Assembly: GCA_016743925.1 (NCBI GenBank)
Contig: JADGFH010000308.1
Span: forward strand, 1-6,857
Origin: Labilibaculum sp.
GTDB lineage: Bacteria; Bacteroidota; Bacteroidia; Bacteroidales; Marinifilaceae
DNA: 6,857 bases
Direction: 5' to 3'
Positions 1 through 4,655 of this stretch are shown one piece after another. Each line of letters opens with the position of its first letter. Position 1 is the first letter of the stretch. Below the pieces are notes generated by a model. The model ran no database searches, had not been told where the DNA came from, and saw only the letters and a program-made list of their open reading frames with translations. The translations under genes were made by a program, and so were the position numbers.

Positions 1-125
1 CAAGGCTTGTGTTTTGAAGTAAAACTTGATCTTATGGGATTGTTATGCATGAAAATTCGTTTAGAAACATTTTCTGTGTATCCCAAATAATATTTGTCTG
101 ATGATGTAGAATGTAAAATATATAT
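1..125 (-). pseudogene. GIY-YIG nuclease copy 1, start codon lost, cut by window edge
   Basis: Read leftward, this is the N-terminal part of a GIY-YIG nuclease closely related to the ORF at 255-557. It gives 41 in-frame residues from IYILHS to FTSKHKP, about 9 of which differ from the other copy. The GIY half (YIL), the YIG half with its glycine (YYLGYT; GGA codon at 81-83) and the catalytic-type arginine (SKRIF) are all present. The start is gone. Relative to the other copy about 13 nt are missing between short ATATAT repeats, and this removes the ATG and places an in-frame TAG (126-128) directly before the first conserved codon. The next in-frame ATG (48-50) lies after both signature motifs, so it could not give an active domain. 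The C-terminus lies outside the window. I call it a decayed copy; initiation at a non-standard codon is possible but unlikely. Confidence 0.7.
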
Positions 126-179
126 CTAATTTAGGAAATTTTGGAGCTAGAAGTCAATTATCCGAAAAAATCAAGATAC

Positions 180-208
180 AAAAAAAGCCATCCGTAATGA
201 ATGGCTTT
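180..208 (-). terminator. Rho-independent terminator-like hairpin, degraded copy
   Basis: The arms AAAGCCAT (184-191) and ATGGCTTT (201-208) are perfect inverted repeats around a 9-nt loop. On the minus strand a run of seven T follows (180-186, overlapping the arm). It lies just after the broken tRNA-Asn at 212-264 and is the homologue of the hairpin at 608-636. Its stem is two base pairs shorter because the inner pairs no longer match. Confidence 0.6.
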
Positions 209-211
209 CTG

Positions 212-264
212 CTCCCTCTCTTGGACTCGAACCATCCCGATGCGTCGGGACTGATTAACAGTCA
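212..264 (-). pseudogene. Broken tRNA-Asn: anticodon region and 3' half only
   Basis: Positions 212-234 are identical to the acceptor 3' strand and T-arm of the intact tRNA-Asn at 640-662; identity extends left to 201/629. Positions 251-264 are identical to the anticodon stem-loop part of the intact gene (671-684) and keep the GTT anticodon. The intervening 8 nt (variable loop and start of the T stem in the intact gene) are replaced by a 16-nt palindrome at 235-250. The D-arm and the acceptor 5' strand are absent; their place is taken by the coding sequence of the GIY-YIG ORF, with only weak resemblance just beyond 264. The T stem has two mismatches. It cannot fold as a working tRNA. It is best read as the tRNA-derived end of the GIY-YIG unit. 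Confidence 0.8.
235..250. repeat. 16-nt perfect hairpin inserted in the tRNA-Asn remnant
   Basis: TCCCGA - TGCG - TCGGGA: six perfect GC-rich base pairs around a 4-nt loop, in otherwise AT-rich surroundings. It sits exactly where the variable loop should be in the broken tRNA-Asn, two codon lengths downstream of the GIY-YIG stop codon. I recall similar CCCGA-type hairpins beside GIY-YIG/tRNA junctions in other Bacteroidota, but this is memory, not a search. It may be a terminus, recognition site or transcript-stabilising structure of the element. Confidence 0.75.
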
Positions 265-557
265 AGATGTATCTTTTTGAGAAGATCGGAAAAAATTAGT
301 TCACCTTTCTGTGGTTCTAATAGCAGTTCTAGATATTTTCGACTTTTCATCTTCTTTATTTTCCGTTCCATTTTTAAAGCAATTGTTTTGTTGTTGCCAA
401 CTTGAAATGCTCTTTTAAGAATCCAGGGCCTGTGTTTAGAAGTGTAATTATTTCGTATTGGGTTGTTATGCGTGAAAATACGTTTGGTAACATCTTCGGT
501 ATATCTCAAATAATATTTGTCTGATGATGGAGAATGTAAAATATATATGAAAAACAT
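255..557 (-). CDS. Small GIY-YIG nuclease-family protein (copy 2)
   Basis: A 100-residue protein with a single GIY-YIG domain, the usual length for the stand-alone UPF0213/YhbQ-like group. The GIY motif is FIYIL (residues 3-7) and the YIG motif region is YYLRYT (15-20). The catalytic-type Arg is R26 (TKRIFTH) with H30 following, and the metal-binding-type Glu is E64 (MERKIKKMK). The family cleaves DNA through a GIY-YIG centre; some members are homing or restriction nucleases. The normally conserved YIG glycine is arginine here (R18, AGA at 504-506), whereas the left copy has GGA, so catalysis may be impaired. The C-terminus (HLDC, then TAA) is encoded by the anticodon arm of a broken tRNA-Asn. 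The ATG at 555-557 is the only start that precedes the GIY motif. It lies 82 nt downstream of an intact tRNA-Asn, with a terminator-like hairpin between, so it is probably expressed weakly. Family assignment is firm; activity is uncertain. Confidence 0.8.
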   Translation of the reverse strand: MFFIYILHSPSSDKYYLRYTEDVTKRIFTHNNPIRNNYTSKHRPWILKRAFQVGNNKTIALKMERKIKKMKSRKYLELLLEPQKGELIFSDLLKKIHLDC

Positions 558-607
558 ATATCTAATTTAGGAGCTAGAAGTCAATTTTCCGAAAAAAATC
601 AGGGCAC

Positions 608-636
608 AAAAAAAGCCATCTGTAATAGATGGCTTT
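608..636 (-). terminator. Rho-independent terminator of the tRNA-Asn array
   Basis: AAAGCCATCT (612-621) and AGATGGCTTT (627-636) form a perfect 10-bp stem with a 5-nt loop. On the minus strand a run of seven T follows (608-614, overlapping the arm). It sits 3 nt beyond the 3' end of the tRNA-Asn at 640-713, as expected for the end of the tRNA transcript. Confidence 0.8.
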
Positions 637-639
637 CTG

Positions 640-713
640 CTCCCTCTCTTGGACTCGAACCAAGGACCCTCTGATTAACAGTCAGATGCTCTAACCAGCT
701 GAGCTAAGAAGGA
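640..713 (-). tRNA. tRNA-Asn (GTT), array copy 1
   Basis: A 74-nt cloverleaf. The acceptor arms TCCTTCT and AGAGGGA pair over 7 bp with one G-T wobble. The D-arm is GCTC...GAGC, the anticodon stem TCTGA/TCAGA carries loop CTGTTAA (anticodon GTT, plus-strand 677-679), and the T-arm is CTTGG-TTCGAGT-CCAAG. The discriminator is G, as in bacterial tRNA-Asn. CCA is not encoded. It is the last gene of the array and is followed at once by a terminator hairpin. Its sequence is identical to the copy at 759-832. Confidence 0.97.
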
Positions 714-758
714 ATACTGTCCTAAATTATTTTGAAAGCAATTAGGCTGCTTTTTCTG

Positions 759-832
759 CTCCCTCTCTTGGACTCGAACCAAGGACCCTCTGATTAACAG
801 TCAGATGCTCTAACCAGCTGAGCTAAGAAGGA
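759..832 (-). tRNA. tRNA-Asn (GTT), array copy 2
   Basis: Identical over 74 nt to the gene at 640-713; anticodon at plus-strand 796-798. The 45-nt spacer to that gene has a short hairpin (AAAGCA 735-740 / TGCTTT 748-753) with no T-run after it on the minus strand, so transcription probably continues and the spacer is removed by processing. Confidence 0.97.
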
Positions 833-879
833 ATACGCTGTCCTAAATTATTTTAAAAGCAATTAGGCTGCTTTTTCTG

Positions 880-953
880 CTCCCTCTCTTGGACTCGAAC
901 CAAGGACCCTCTGATTAACAGTCAGATGCTCTAACCAACTGAGCTAAGAAGGA
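880..953 (-). tRNA. tRNA-Asn (GTT), array copy 3, promoter-proximal
   Basis: It differs from the other two copies by one base in the D-loop (AGTTGG instead of AGCTGG in the tRNA sense); all stems are intact and the anticodon is at plus-strand 917-919. It is the first gene of the leftward transcript; the candidate promoter lies about 65 nt upstream. Confidence 0.97.
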
Positions 954-1016
954 GTGTATTCCGAATTTTCTTCTGAGTTGTACACTTGGCGTACATTCTG
1001 GATGAAAATTGCGATG

Positions 1017-1047
1017 CAAAACTAATAGGATTTGTTCAATAATACAA
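1017..1047 (-). promoter_or_regulatory. Promoter of the tRNA-Asn array
   Basis: On the minus strand, TTG (1045-1047), a 20-nt spacer and TAGTTTTG (1017-1024) match the Bacteroidota sigma-ABfr consensus TTG-N19/20-TAnnTTTG fully. Initiation would be near 1010, leaving a 5' leader of about 55 nt before the tRNA at 953. Confidence 0.7.
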
Positions 1048-1055
1048 CAACTCGC

Positions 1056-1078
1056 TCAAAAAAAATTCAAAAAAAATT
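1056..1078. repeat. Phased A-tracts upstream of the tRNA promoter
   Basis: TC followed by eight A and TT occurs twice with an 11-bp period. In the tRNA orientation the tracts begin about 10 nt upstream of the -33 TTG, the position of an UP element. Helically phased A-tracts bend DNA; a role in boosting tRNA transcription is inference. Confidence 0.4.
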
Positions 1079-1275
1079 AATTTTCTTATTATGATGCTGT
1101 TTAAACATCCTTAAAAATGGATCTATGTGTTTGTTTTTCAATATTGATAATGATAAAATAGGTGAACAGTGAGATTTCTGAAAGATTTTAAGATTTACAG
1201 GAATATTTACTTAAGAAAGAAGAAAAAGAGATGGAAAAAACAGTTTATCACTTCGGATGAAGACAAATTTTATTG

Positions 1276-1296
1276 TAATTTTGATGCGTAATTTTG
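1276..1296 (+). promoter_or_regulatory. Candidate kbl -7 boxes
   Basis: Two overlapping-range copies of TAATTTTG (1276-1283, 1289-1296) fit TAnnTTTG. Neither has a clear TTG about 19-20 nt upstream, so the promoter is only tentative. The second would give a leader of about 35-40 nt before the kbl ATG. Confidence 0.35.
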
Positions 1297-1338
1297 AATA
1301 CACTCAAACACTAATACATAAATAAACAGCAAACAATC

Positions 1339-2529
1339 ATGTACGGAAAATTTAAAGATTATTTGACTGAGGAAATTCAGTCGATTAAAGATGCAGGTTT
1401 GTATAAAAATGAGCGAGTAATTACAACTCCTCAAGGTGCAGAAATAAAAGTGAATACTGGTGAAACGGTTTTGAACTTTTGTGCAAATAACTATTTAGGA
1501 TTGTCTTCTAATCCTCGTGTTATGGAAGGAGCTTCGAAAGCTTTAAAATCTCATGGTTATGGAATGTCATCAGTACGCTTTATTTGTGGAACTACAGATA
1601 TTCATAAGGAGTTAGAAGAAAAGATTGCAACATTCTTTGGAATGGAAGATACCATCTTGTATGCTGCAGCTTTTGATGCAAATGGAGGTGTTTTTGAGCC
1701 ATTGTTTACCAAGGAAGATGCGATTATCTCAGATGAGTTGAATCATGCTTCTATTATCGATGGAGTACGTTTGTGTAAAGCTGCTCGTTATCGTTACAAG
1801 CATGCTGACATGGCTGATTTGGAAGCTCAATTGAAAATTTCTCAAGCACAGCGTTTCCGTATCATTGTAACTGATGGAGTTTTCTCTATGGACGGCGATA
1901 TTGCTAGATTAAATGAGATTTGTGACTTAGCAGATAAGTATAATGCATTGGTAATGGTTGATGATAGTCACGCTTCTGGTTTTATTGGCGAAACAGGCCG
2001 CGGAACGCACGAATATCATAACTGTATGGATCGTGTTGATATTATCACAAGTACATTAGGAAAAGCCTTAGGAGGAGCCTTAGGTGGATTTACAACAGGT
2101 AAAGTAGAGGTTATTGATATGTTACGTCAGCGTTCTCGTCCATATCTGTTCTCAAACTCTTTATCTCCTGTAATTGTAGGTGCATCTATTGCTGTATTCG
2201 ACATGTTAACAGAATCTACAGATTTGCGTGATAAAGTGATTTCGAATGCTCAATATTTTAAGAAAAGATTATTGGATGCAGGTTTTGATGTAAAACCATC
2301 TGATTCGGCAATTAATGCATTAATGCTTTACGATGCAGTATTGTCTCAGCAGTTTGCTGCTAAACTTTTGGAAGAAGGAATTTATGTAATCGGATTCTAT
2401 TATCCAGTGGTTGCAAAAGGGCAGGCTAGAATTAGAATTCAGCTATCTGCTGCTCATACAAAAGAGCATTTGGATAAAGCTTTGGCTGCTTTCATAAAAA
2501 TTGGAAAAGAATTAAAAGTGATTGAATAA
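1339..2529 (+). CDS. kbl: Glycine C-acetyltransferase (2-amino-3-ketobutyrate CoA ligase)
   Basis: A cytoplasmic PLP enzyme (EC 2.3.1.29) of the alpha-oxoamine synthase group. It cleaves 2-amino-3-ketobutyrate with CoA to glycine and acetyl-CoA, the second step of threonine breakdown after threonine dehydrogenase, and can run in reverse. Its 396 residues match the family length. Visible motifs are FCANNYLGL (47-55), GTTDIHKELE (84-93), SDELNHASIIDG (131-142, H136 stacking on PLP), VDDSHASG (207-214, D208 and H211 at the cofactor) and the Schiff-base lysine K242 in TSTLGKALGG. R366 in RIRIQLSAAH is the likely carboxylate-binding arginine. The ATG at 1339 starts in the expected MYGKFKDYL context with no Shine-Dalgarno, normal for Bacteroidota. 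It appears monocistronic, with a strong terminator at 2550-2580. No threonine dehydrogenase gene is visible here. Other members of the group (serine palmitoyl-, 8-amino-7-oxononanoate-type) are less likely given the close match to KBL. Confidence 0.93.
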   Translation: MYGKFKDYLTEEIQSIKDAGLYKNERVITTPQGAEIKVNTGETVLNFCANNYLGLSSNPRVMEGASKALKSHGYGMSSVRFICGTTDIHKELEEKIATFFGMEDTILYAAAFDANGGVFEPLFTKEDAIISDELNHASIIDGVRLCKAARYRYKHADMADLEAQLKISQAQRFRIIVTDGVFSMDGDIARLNEICDLADKYNALVMVDDSHASGFIGETGRGTHEYHNCMDRVDIITSTLGKALGGALGGFTTGKVEVIDMLRQRSRPYLFSNSLSPVIVGASIAVFDMLTESTDLRDKVISNAQYFKKRLLDAGFDVKPSDSAINALMLYDAVLSQQFAAKLLEEGIYVIGFYYPVVAKGQARIRIQLSAAHTKEHLDKALAAFIKIGKELKVIE

Positions 2530-2549
2530 ATCATTTTAAGAGATATAGA

Positions 2550-2580
2550 AAATGGGAGCCAAATCGGTTCCCATTTTTTT
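2550..2580 (+). terminator. Rho-independent terminator of kbl
   Basis: AAATGGGAGCC (2550-2560) and GGTTCCCATTT (2566-2576) form an 11-bp stem (one G-T pair) with a 5-nt loop. The stem is followed by a T-run to 2580. It begins about 20 nt after the kbl stop codon. Confidence 0.88.
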
Positions 2581-2615
2581 GTATTTTAGTTGTACGAAAA
2601 TTAAAGTTTTAATTA

Positions 2616-3275
2616 ATGAATTTAAGATATCTTCTCTTCTTGGTTGCCATGTTAGGTTTTTTTTCAAAAGGCAACGCACAATATTACAAGGATGGTAAAT
2701 TTTTAATTGGAGCCTCAGTTGGGTATCAATATCCTTTAGGTGATTTTGGAAAACAAGCAAAAGCCGGACCTTCGTTTAAGGCAATAGGTCAAATGATGCT
2801 TAACAAGAAAATTGGAGTTGGAGCAGAACTTGGCTATAGTATCTTGGGACAAGATGATTTTTGGGATGGTAATAATTTAGGCAATTTCGATGTGAATTAT
2901 TCAATCCTATCAGCACAATTAAAAGGATCTTTTTATTTTGATACTTGGGATCGTGATTTTCGACCTTATGCCTCTTTAGCTTTTGGTTATTTTCTGTATC
3001 GAAATGAAATTGATTTTATTTCAACTTCAGGATCGAGAGGGAATCAGAAAAGAACGATTAAAGAAAATAAAGTTGGTCTAACACCAATTGTTGGCTTTTT
3101 GTATCATTTGTCAGATCAATGGAGTTTCGATATGAATCTTAGATATACTTATATTCCTGATTTTCCGAATTCAGTAGATGCAAAAGATGAATTAGGAGAG
3201 ACCTATCAGTATTATCTTGGGTTTGATAAAATCTCTCTTCCCGAATTGTCAATTGGATTGTTTTATCGTTTCTAA
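2616..3275 (+). CDS. Small outer-membrane beta-barrel protein
   Basis: 219 residues with a clear signal peptide: hydrophobic core LLFLVAMLGFF, predicted cleavage after GNA (residue 21) before QYYKDG. The mature part alternates amphipathic strands rich in aromatic and glycine residues with polar turns, e.g. FLIGASVGYQYPL (29-41), IGVGAELGYSIL (66-77), YSILSAQLKGSFYF (95-108), FRPYASLAFGYFLY (115-128), VGLTPIVGFLYHL (143-155), WSFDMNLRYTYI (159-170) and ISLPELSIGLFYRF (206-219). It ends in phenylalanine, typical of BAM substrates. Strand count suggests an eight-stranded barrel like the generic Bacteroidota OMP_b-brl/OmpW-like families. The ligand or function is unknown. It stands after the kbl terminator, 86 nt from kbl, so it is transcribed separately; I see no convincing promoter. 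Its TAA overlaps the stop codon of the converging kinase gene. Confidence 0.85.
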   Translation: MNLRYLLFLVAMLGFFSKGNAQYYKDGKFLIGASVGYQYPLGDFGKQAKAGPSFKAIGQMMLNKKIGVGAELGYSILGQDDFWDGNNLGNFDVNYSILSAQLKGSFYFDTWDRDFRPYASLAFGYFLYRNEIDFISTSGSRGNQKRTIKENKVGLTPIVGFLYHLSDQWSFDMNLRYTYIPDFPNSVDAKDELGETYQYYLGFDKISLPELSIGLFYRF

Positions 3276-3886
3276 AACAATCCGTGAATTTGTGCCTCAA
3301 CTTTATCTACAATCCCATTTAAATCTTCTGGGTTTTCAAGAAAGTCAAGATTTTCGGCATCGATAATTAATAGTTTTCCTCTTGAATAATTTTTAATCCA
3401 ATTTTCGTAGCGGTTATTTAAATTCTTAAGGTAATCTAAACGAATCGTTTCTTCGTAATCACGACCTCTTTTTTGAATGTTATTCACTAAAGTAGGAACC
3501 GAAGATCTTAAGTAAATTAACAGATCTGGAGCTTCAACCATCGATCCCATCAATTCAAATAGGTTATTGTAGTTTTTAAAATCACGTTCGCTCATTAGTT
3601 CCATATCGTACAAATTAGGAGCAAAAATCATGGCGTCTTCGTAAATGGTTCTATCTTGAATTACATTTTTACCCGATTTACGGATTTCCATAATCTGATT
3701 GAAACGGCTCTTTAAAAAATAGATCTGAAGATTAAAAGACCATCTTTGCATATCATCATAGAAATCGTTTAAGTATGGATTTTCATCCACTTCTTCGTAA
3801 TGTGCTTCCCAATTGTAATGTTTCGCTAGAAGTTCTGTAAGGGTAGTTTTCCCAGATCCGATATTACCGGCTACTGCAATATGCAT
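3272..3886 (-). CDS. Deoxynucleoside kinase, paralogue A
   Basis: A cytoplasmic kinase of the dNK/dCK-dGK superfamily that phosphorylates deoxynucleosides to 5'-monophosphates for dNTP salvage. Its 204 residues are typical. Motifs are the P-loop GNIGSGKTT (7-15), the substrate-side EEVDENPYL (31-39), WSFNLQIYFLKSRF (49-62), the DRT motif (QDRTIYED, 77-84; D78, R79), and the arginine-rich LID KRGRDYEETIRLDY (139-152). It aligns without gaps with the neighbouring kinase at 3942-4556; my manual count is about 145 of 204 identical. Substrate cannot be fixed from sequence; the Bacteroidota and Lactobacillus relatives favour deoxyadenosine or deoxyguanosine. It is the distal gene of a probable two-gene unit, 55 nt after its paralogue. 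The ATG at 3884-3886 starts directly at the beta strand before the P-loop, as in the paralogue. There is no terminator downstream: its TAG overlaps the stop codon of the convergent barrel gene. Confidence 0.9.
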   Translation of the reverse strand: MHIAVAGNIGSGKTTLTELLAKHYNWEAHYEEVDENPYLNDFYDDMQRWSFNLQIYFLKSRFNQIMEIRKSGKNVIQDRTIYEDAMIFAPNLYDMELMSERDFKNYNNLFELMGSMVEAPDLLIYLRSSVPTLVNNIQKRGRDYEETIRLDYLKNLNNRYENWIKNYSRGKLLIIDAENLDFLENPEDLNGIVDKVEAQIHGLF

Positions 3887-3913
3887 ATTGTTAATTGAAT
3901 TTAGAGTTGTTCA

Positions 3914-3934
3914 GAATGAATTTGAAATTCATTC
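3914..3934. repeat. Perfect inverted repeat between the two kinase genes
   Basis: GAATGAATTT - G - AAATTCATTC, 10-nt arms around one base, or an 8-bp stem with a 5-nt loop as RNA. It lies in the 55-nt gap between the kinase genes. No T-run follows on the minus strand, so it is not a standard terminator. It could be an mRNA-processing or stability hairpin, or an operator. Confidence 0.6.
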
Positions 3935-3941
3935 ACTTAAA

Positions 3942-4556
3942 TTAAAATAGACCGTTTAGTTGAGCATCAATCTTGTTAATAACTTCACTTAGGTCTTTTG
4001 GCTTGCCAAGAAAATCAATGTTATCTACATCAATAATCAAAAGTTTCCCATTCTTATAGCCACTAATCCATGCTTCATATCGTTCGTTCAACCTTTTCAG
4101 ATAATCCAAACGAATGGTTTCTTCGTAATCACGACCTCTAGCTTGAATGTGTCCAACCAAAGTAGGTATCGAAGCACGTAAATAAATCAATAAATCAGGT
4201 GGTTGTATAAGTGAACTCATGATATCAAAAAGAGAAAGATAATTATCAAAATCTCTTCTGGGCATCAAACTCATCGACTCTAAATTAGGTGCAAAAATAT
4301 AAGCATCCTCATAAATTGTTCTATCTTGAATAATCTCTTTTCCAGATTTTCGTAATGCCAATACTTGATTAAATCGGCTGTTTAAAAAGTGGATTTGCAG
4401 GGCAAACGACCATCTTTTCATATCGTCGTAAAAATCATTTAAATATGGATTTTCGTCTACATCTTCGAAATGAGCTTCCCATCCGTAATGTTTTGCTAAT
4501 AATCCTGCTAGTGTAGTTTTACCTGCACCAATATTTCCGGCAACTGCAATGTGCAT
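3942..4556 (-). CDS. Deoxynucleoside kinase, paralogue B
   Basis: Same fold and role as the adjacent kinase. With the ATG at 4554-4556 it is 204 residues, exactly the paralogue's length, and begins with the same MHIAVAGNIG. A TTG 10 codons upstream is open in frame but adds a tail absent from the paralogue and is rejected. Motifs are GNIGAGKTT (7-15), EDVDENPYL (31-39), QDRTIYED (77-84) and ARGRDYEETIRLDY (139-152). Differences from the paralogue are few in these active-site segments and concentrate at about 91-120 and 161-200. In Lactobacillus acidophilus, tandem dak/dgk genes encode subunits of heterodimeric kinases with different purine specificities. A similar division of labour is plausible here but unproven. 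It is the first gene of the kinase pair, with a candidate promoter at 4588-4617. Confidence 0.9.
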   Translation of the reverse strand: MHIAVAGNIGAGKTTLAGLLAKHYGWEAHFEDVDENPYLNDFYDDMKRWSFALQIHFLNSRFNQVLALRKSGKEIIQDRTIYEDAYIFAPNLESMSLMPRRDFDNYLSLFDIMSSLIQPPDLLIYLRASIPTLVGHIQARGRDYEETIRLDYLKRLNERYEAWISGYKNGKLLIIDVDNIDFLGKPKDLSEVINKIDAQLNGLF

Positions 4557-4587
4557 GTTTATGTTTACTTTAAATAAAAAAGGCAAC

Positions 4588-4617
4588 TAAAATTAAGAAT
4601 TTATTTCTGGATATCAA
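4588..4617 (-). promoter_or_regulatory. Candidate promoter of the kinase pair
   Basis: On the minus strand TTG (4615-4617), a 19-nt spacer and TAATTTTA (4588-4595) match seven of eight positions of TAnnTTTG. Initiation near 4581 would leave a leader of about 25 nt. The preceding gene ends at 4656 with no clear terminator, so read-through is also possible. Confidence 0.45.
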
Positions 4618-4655
4618 TTAGTTAAAAGTCGTTCTAAGCTCCAGATTGGTTTTAA

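Larger units (their letters stand above)
1..662 (-). mobile_element. Two tandem GIY-YIG / tRNA-Asn-half units
   Basis: Positions 3-234 align with 426-662 from the GIY-YIG N-terminal codons through the leader, terminator hairpin and tRNA-Asn 3' part. They differ by substitutions and small indels: a roughly 13-nt loss at the start codon in copy 1, and about 9 extra nt in copy 1 near 135-143. One full unit therefore spans about 212-639, roughly 428 nt. Reading on the minus strand, each unit begins after a tRNA-Asn 3' end and finishes with a new tRNA-Asn 3' end. The right unit follows an intact tRNA-Asn (640-713) and the left unit follows a broken one (212-264). That is what repeated insertion or tandem duplication at tRNA-Asn would leave. 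There is no transposase, terminal inverted repeat or other mobility gene. The mobile nature is inference. Confidence 0.5.
640..953 (-). repeat. Tandem triplication of tRNA-Asn with spacer
   Basis: The tRNA genes recur at 119 and 121 bp. The two spacers (714-758 and 833-879) are nearly identical, differing by a 2-nt indel and one G/A change. Spacer conservation shows that a whole tRNA-plus-spacer unit was duplicated recently, rather than the tRNAs merely being conserved by function. Confidence 0.9.
1048..1338. other. Non-coding intergenic region between divergent tRNA array and kbl
   Basis: About 290 nt with no convincing gene: plus-strand ATGs near 1090 and 1116 and at 1231 give only peptides of 7-14 codons. 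It contains two A-tracts phased by 11 bp (1056-1078) just upstream of the tRNA promoter, and two TAATTTTG boxes (1276-1283 and 1289-1296) that could be -7 elements for kbl. I see no riboswitch-like or terminator-like fold. Confidence 0.6.

Noticed and set aside
735..753. Terminator between tRNA-Asn copies
   Set aside because: The 6-bp stem is not followed by a T-run on the minus strand; it is more likely a processing structure within one transcript.
640..953. CRISPR-like array suggested by regular repeats
   Set aside because: The repeats are complete tRNA-Asn genes and the spacers are nearly identical to each other, unlike CRISPR spacers.
1231..1260. Short leader peptide (MEKTVYHFG) before kbl
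   Set aside because: Only nine codons, with no run of threonine or glycine codons and no attenuator hairpin after it.
2536..2760. Minus-strand ORF of 74 codons
   Set aside because: It overlaps the kbl terminator and the signal-peptide region of the barrel gene, has no recognisable features, and is antisense to a well-supported gene.
4557..4586. Longer start (TTG) for deoxynucleoside kinase B
   Set aside because: The extra ten residues are absent from the paralogue, which starts at the same MHIAVAGNIG, and the region overlaps the probable transcript leader.
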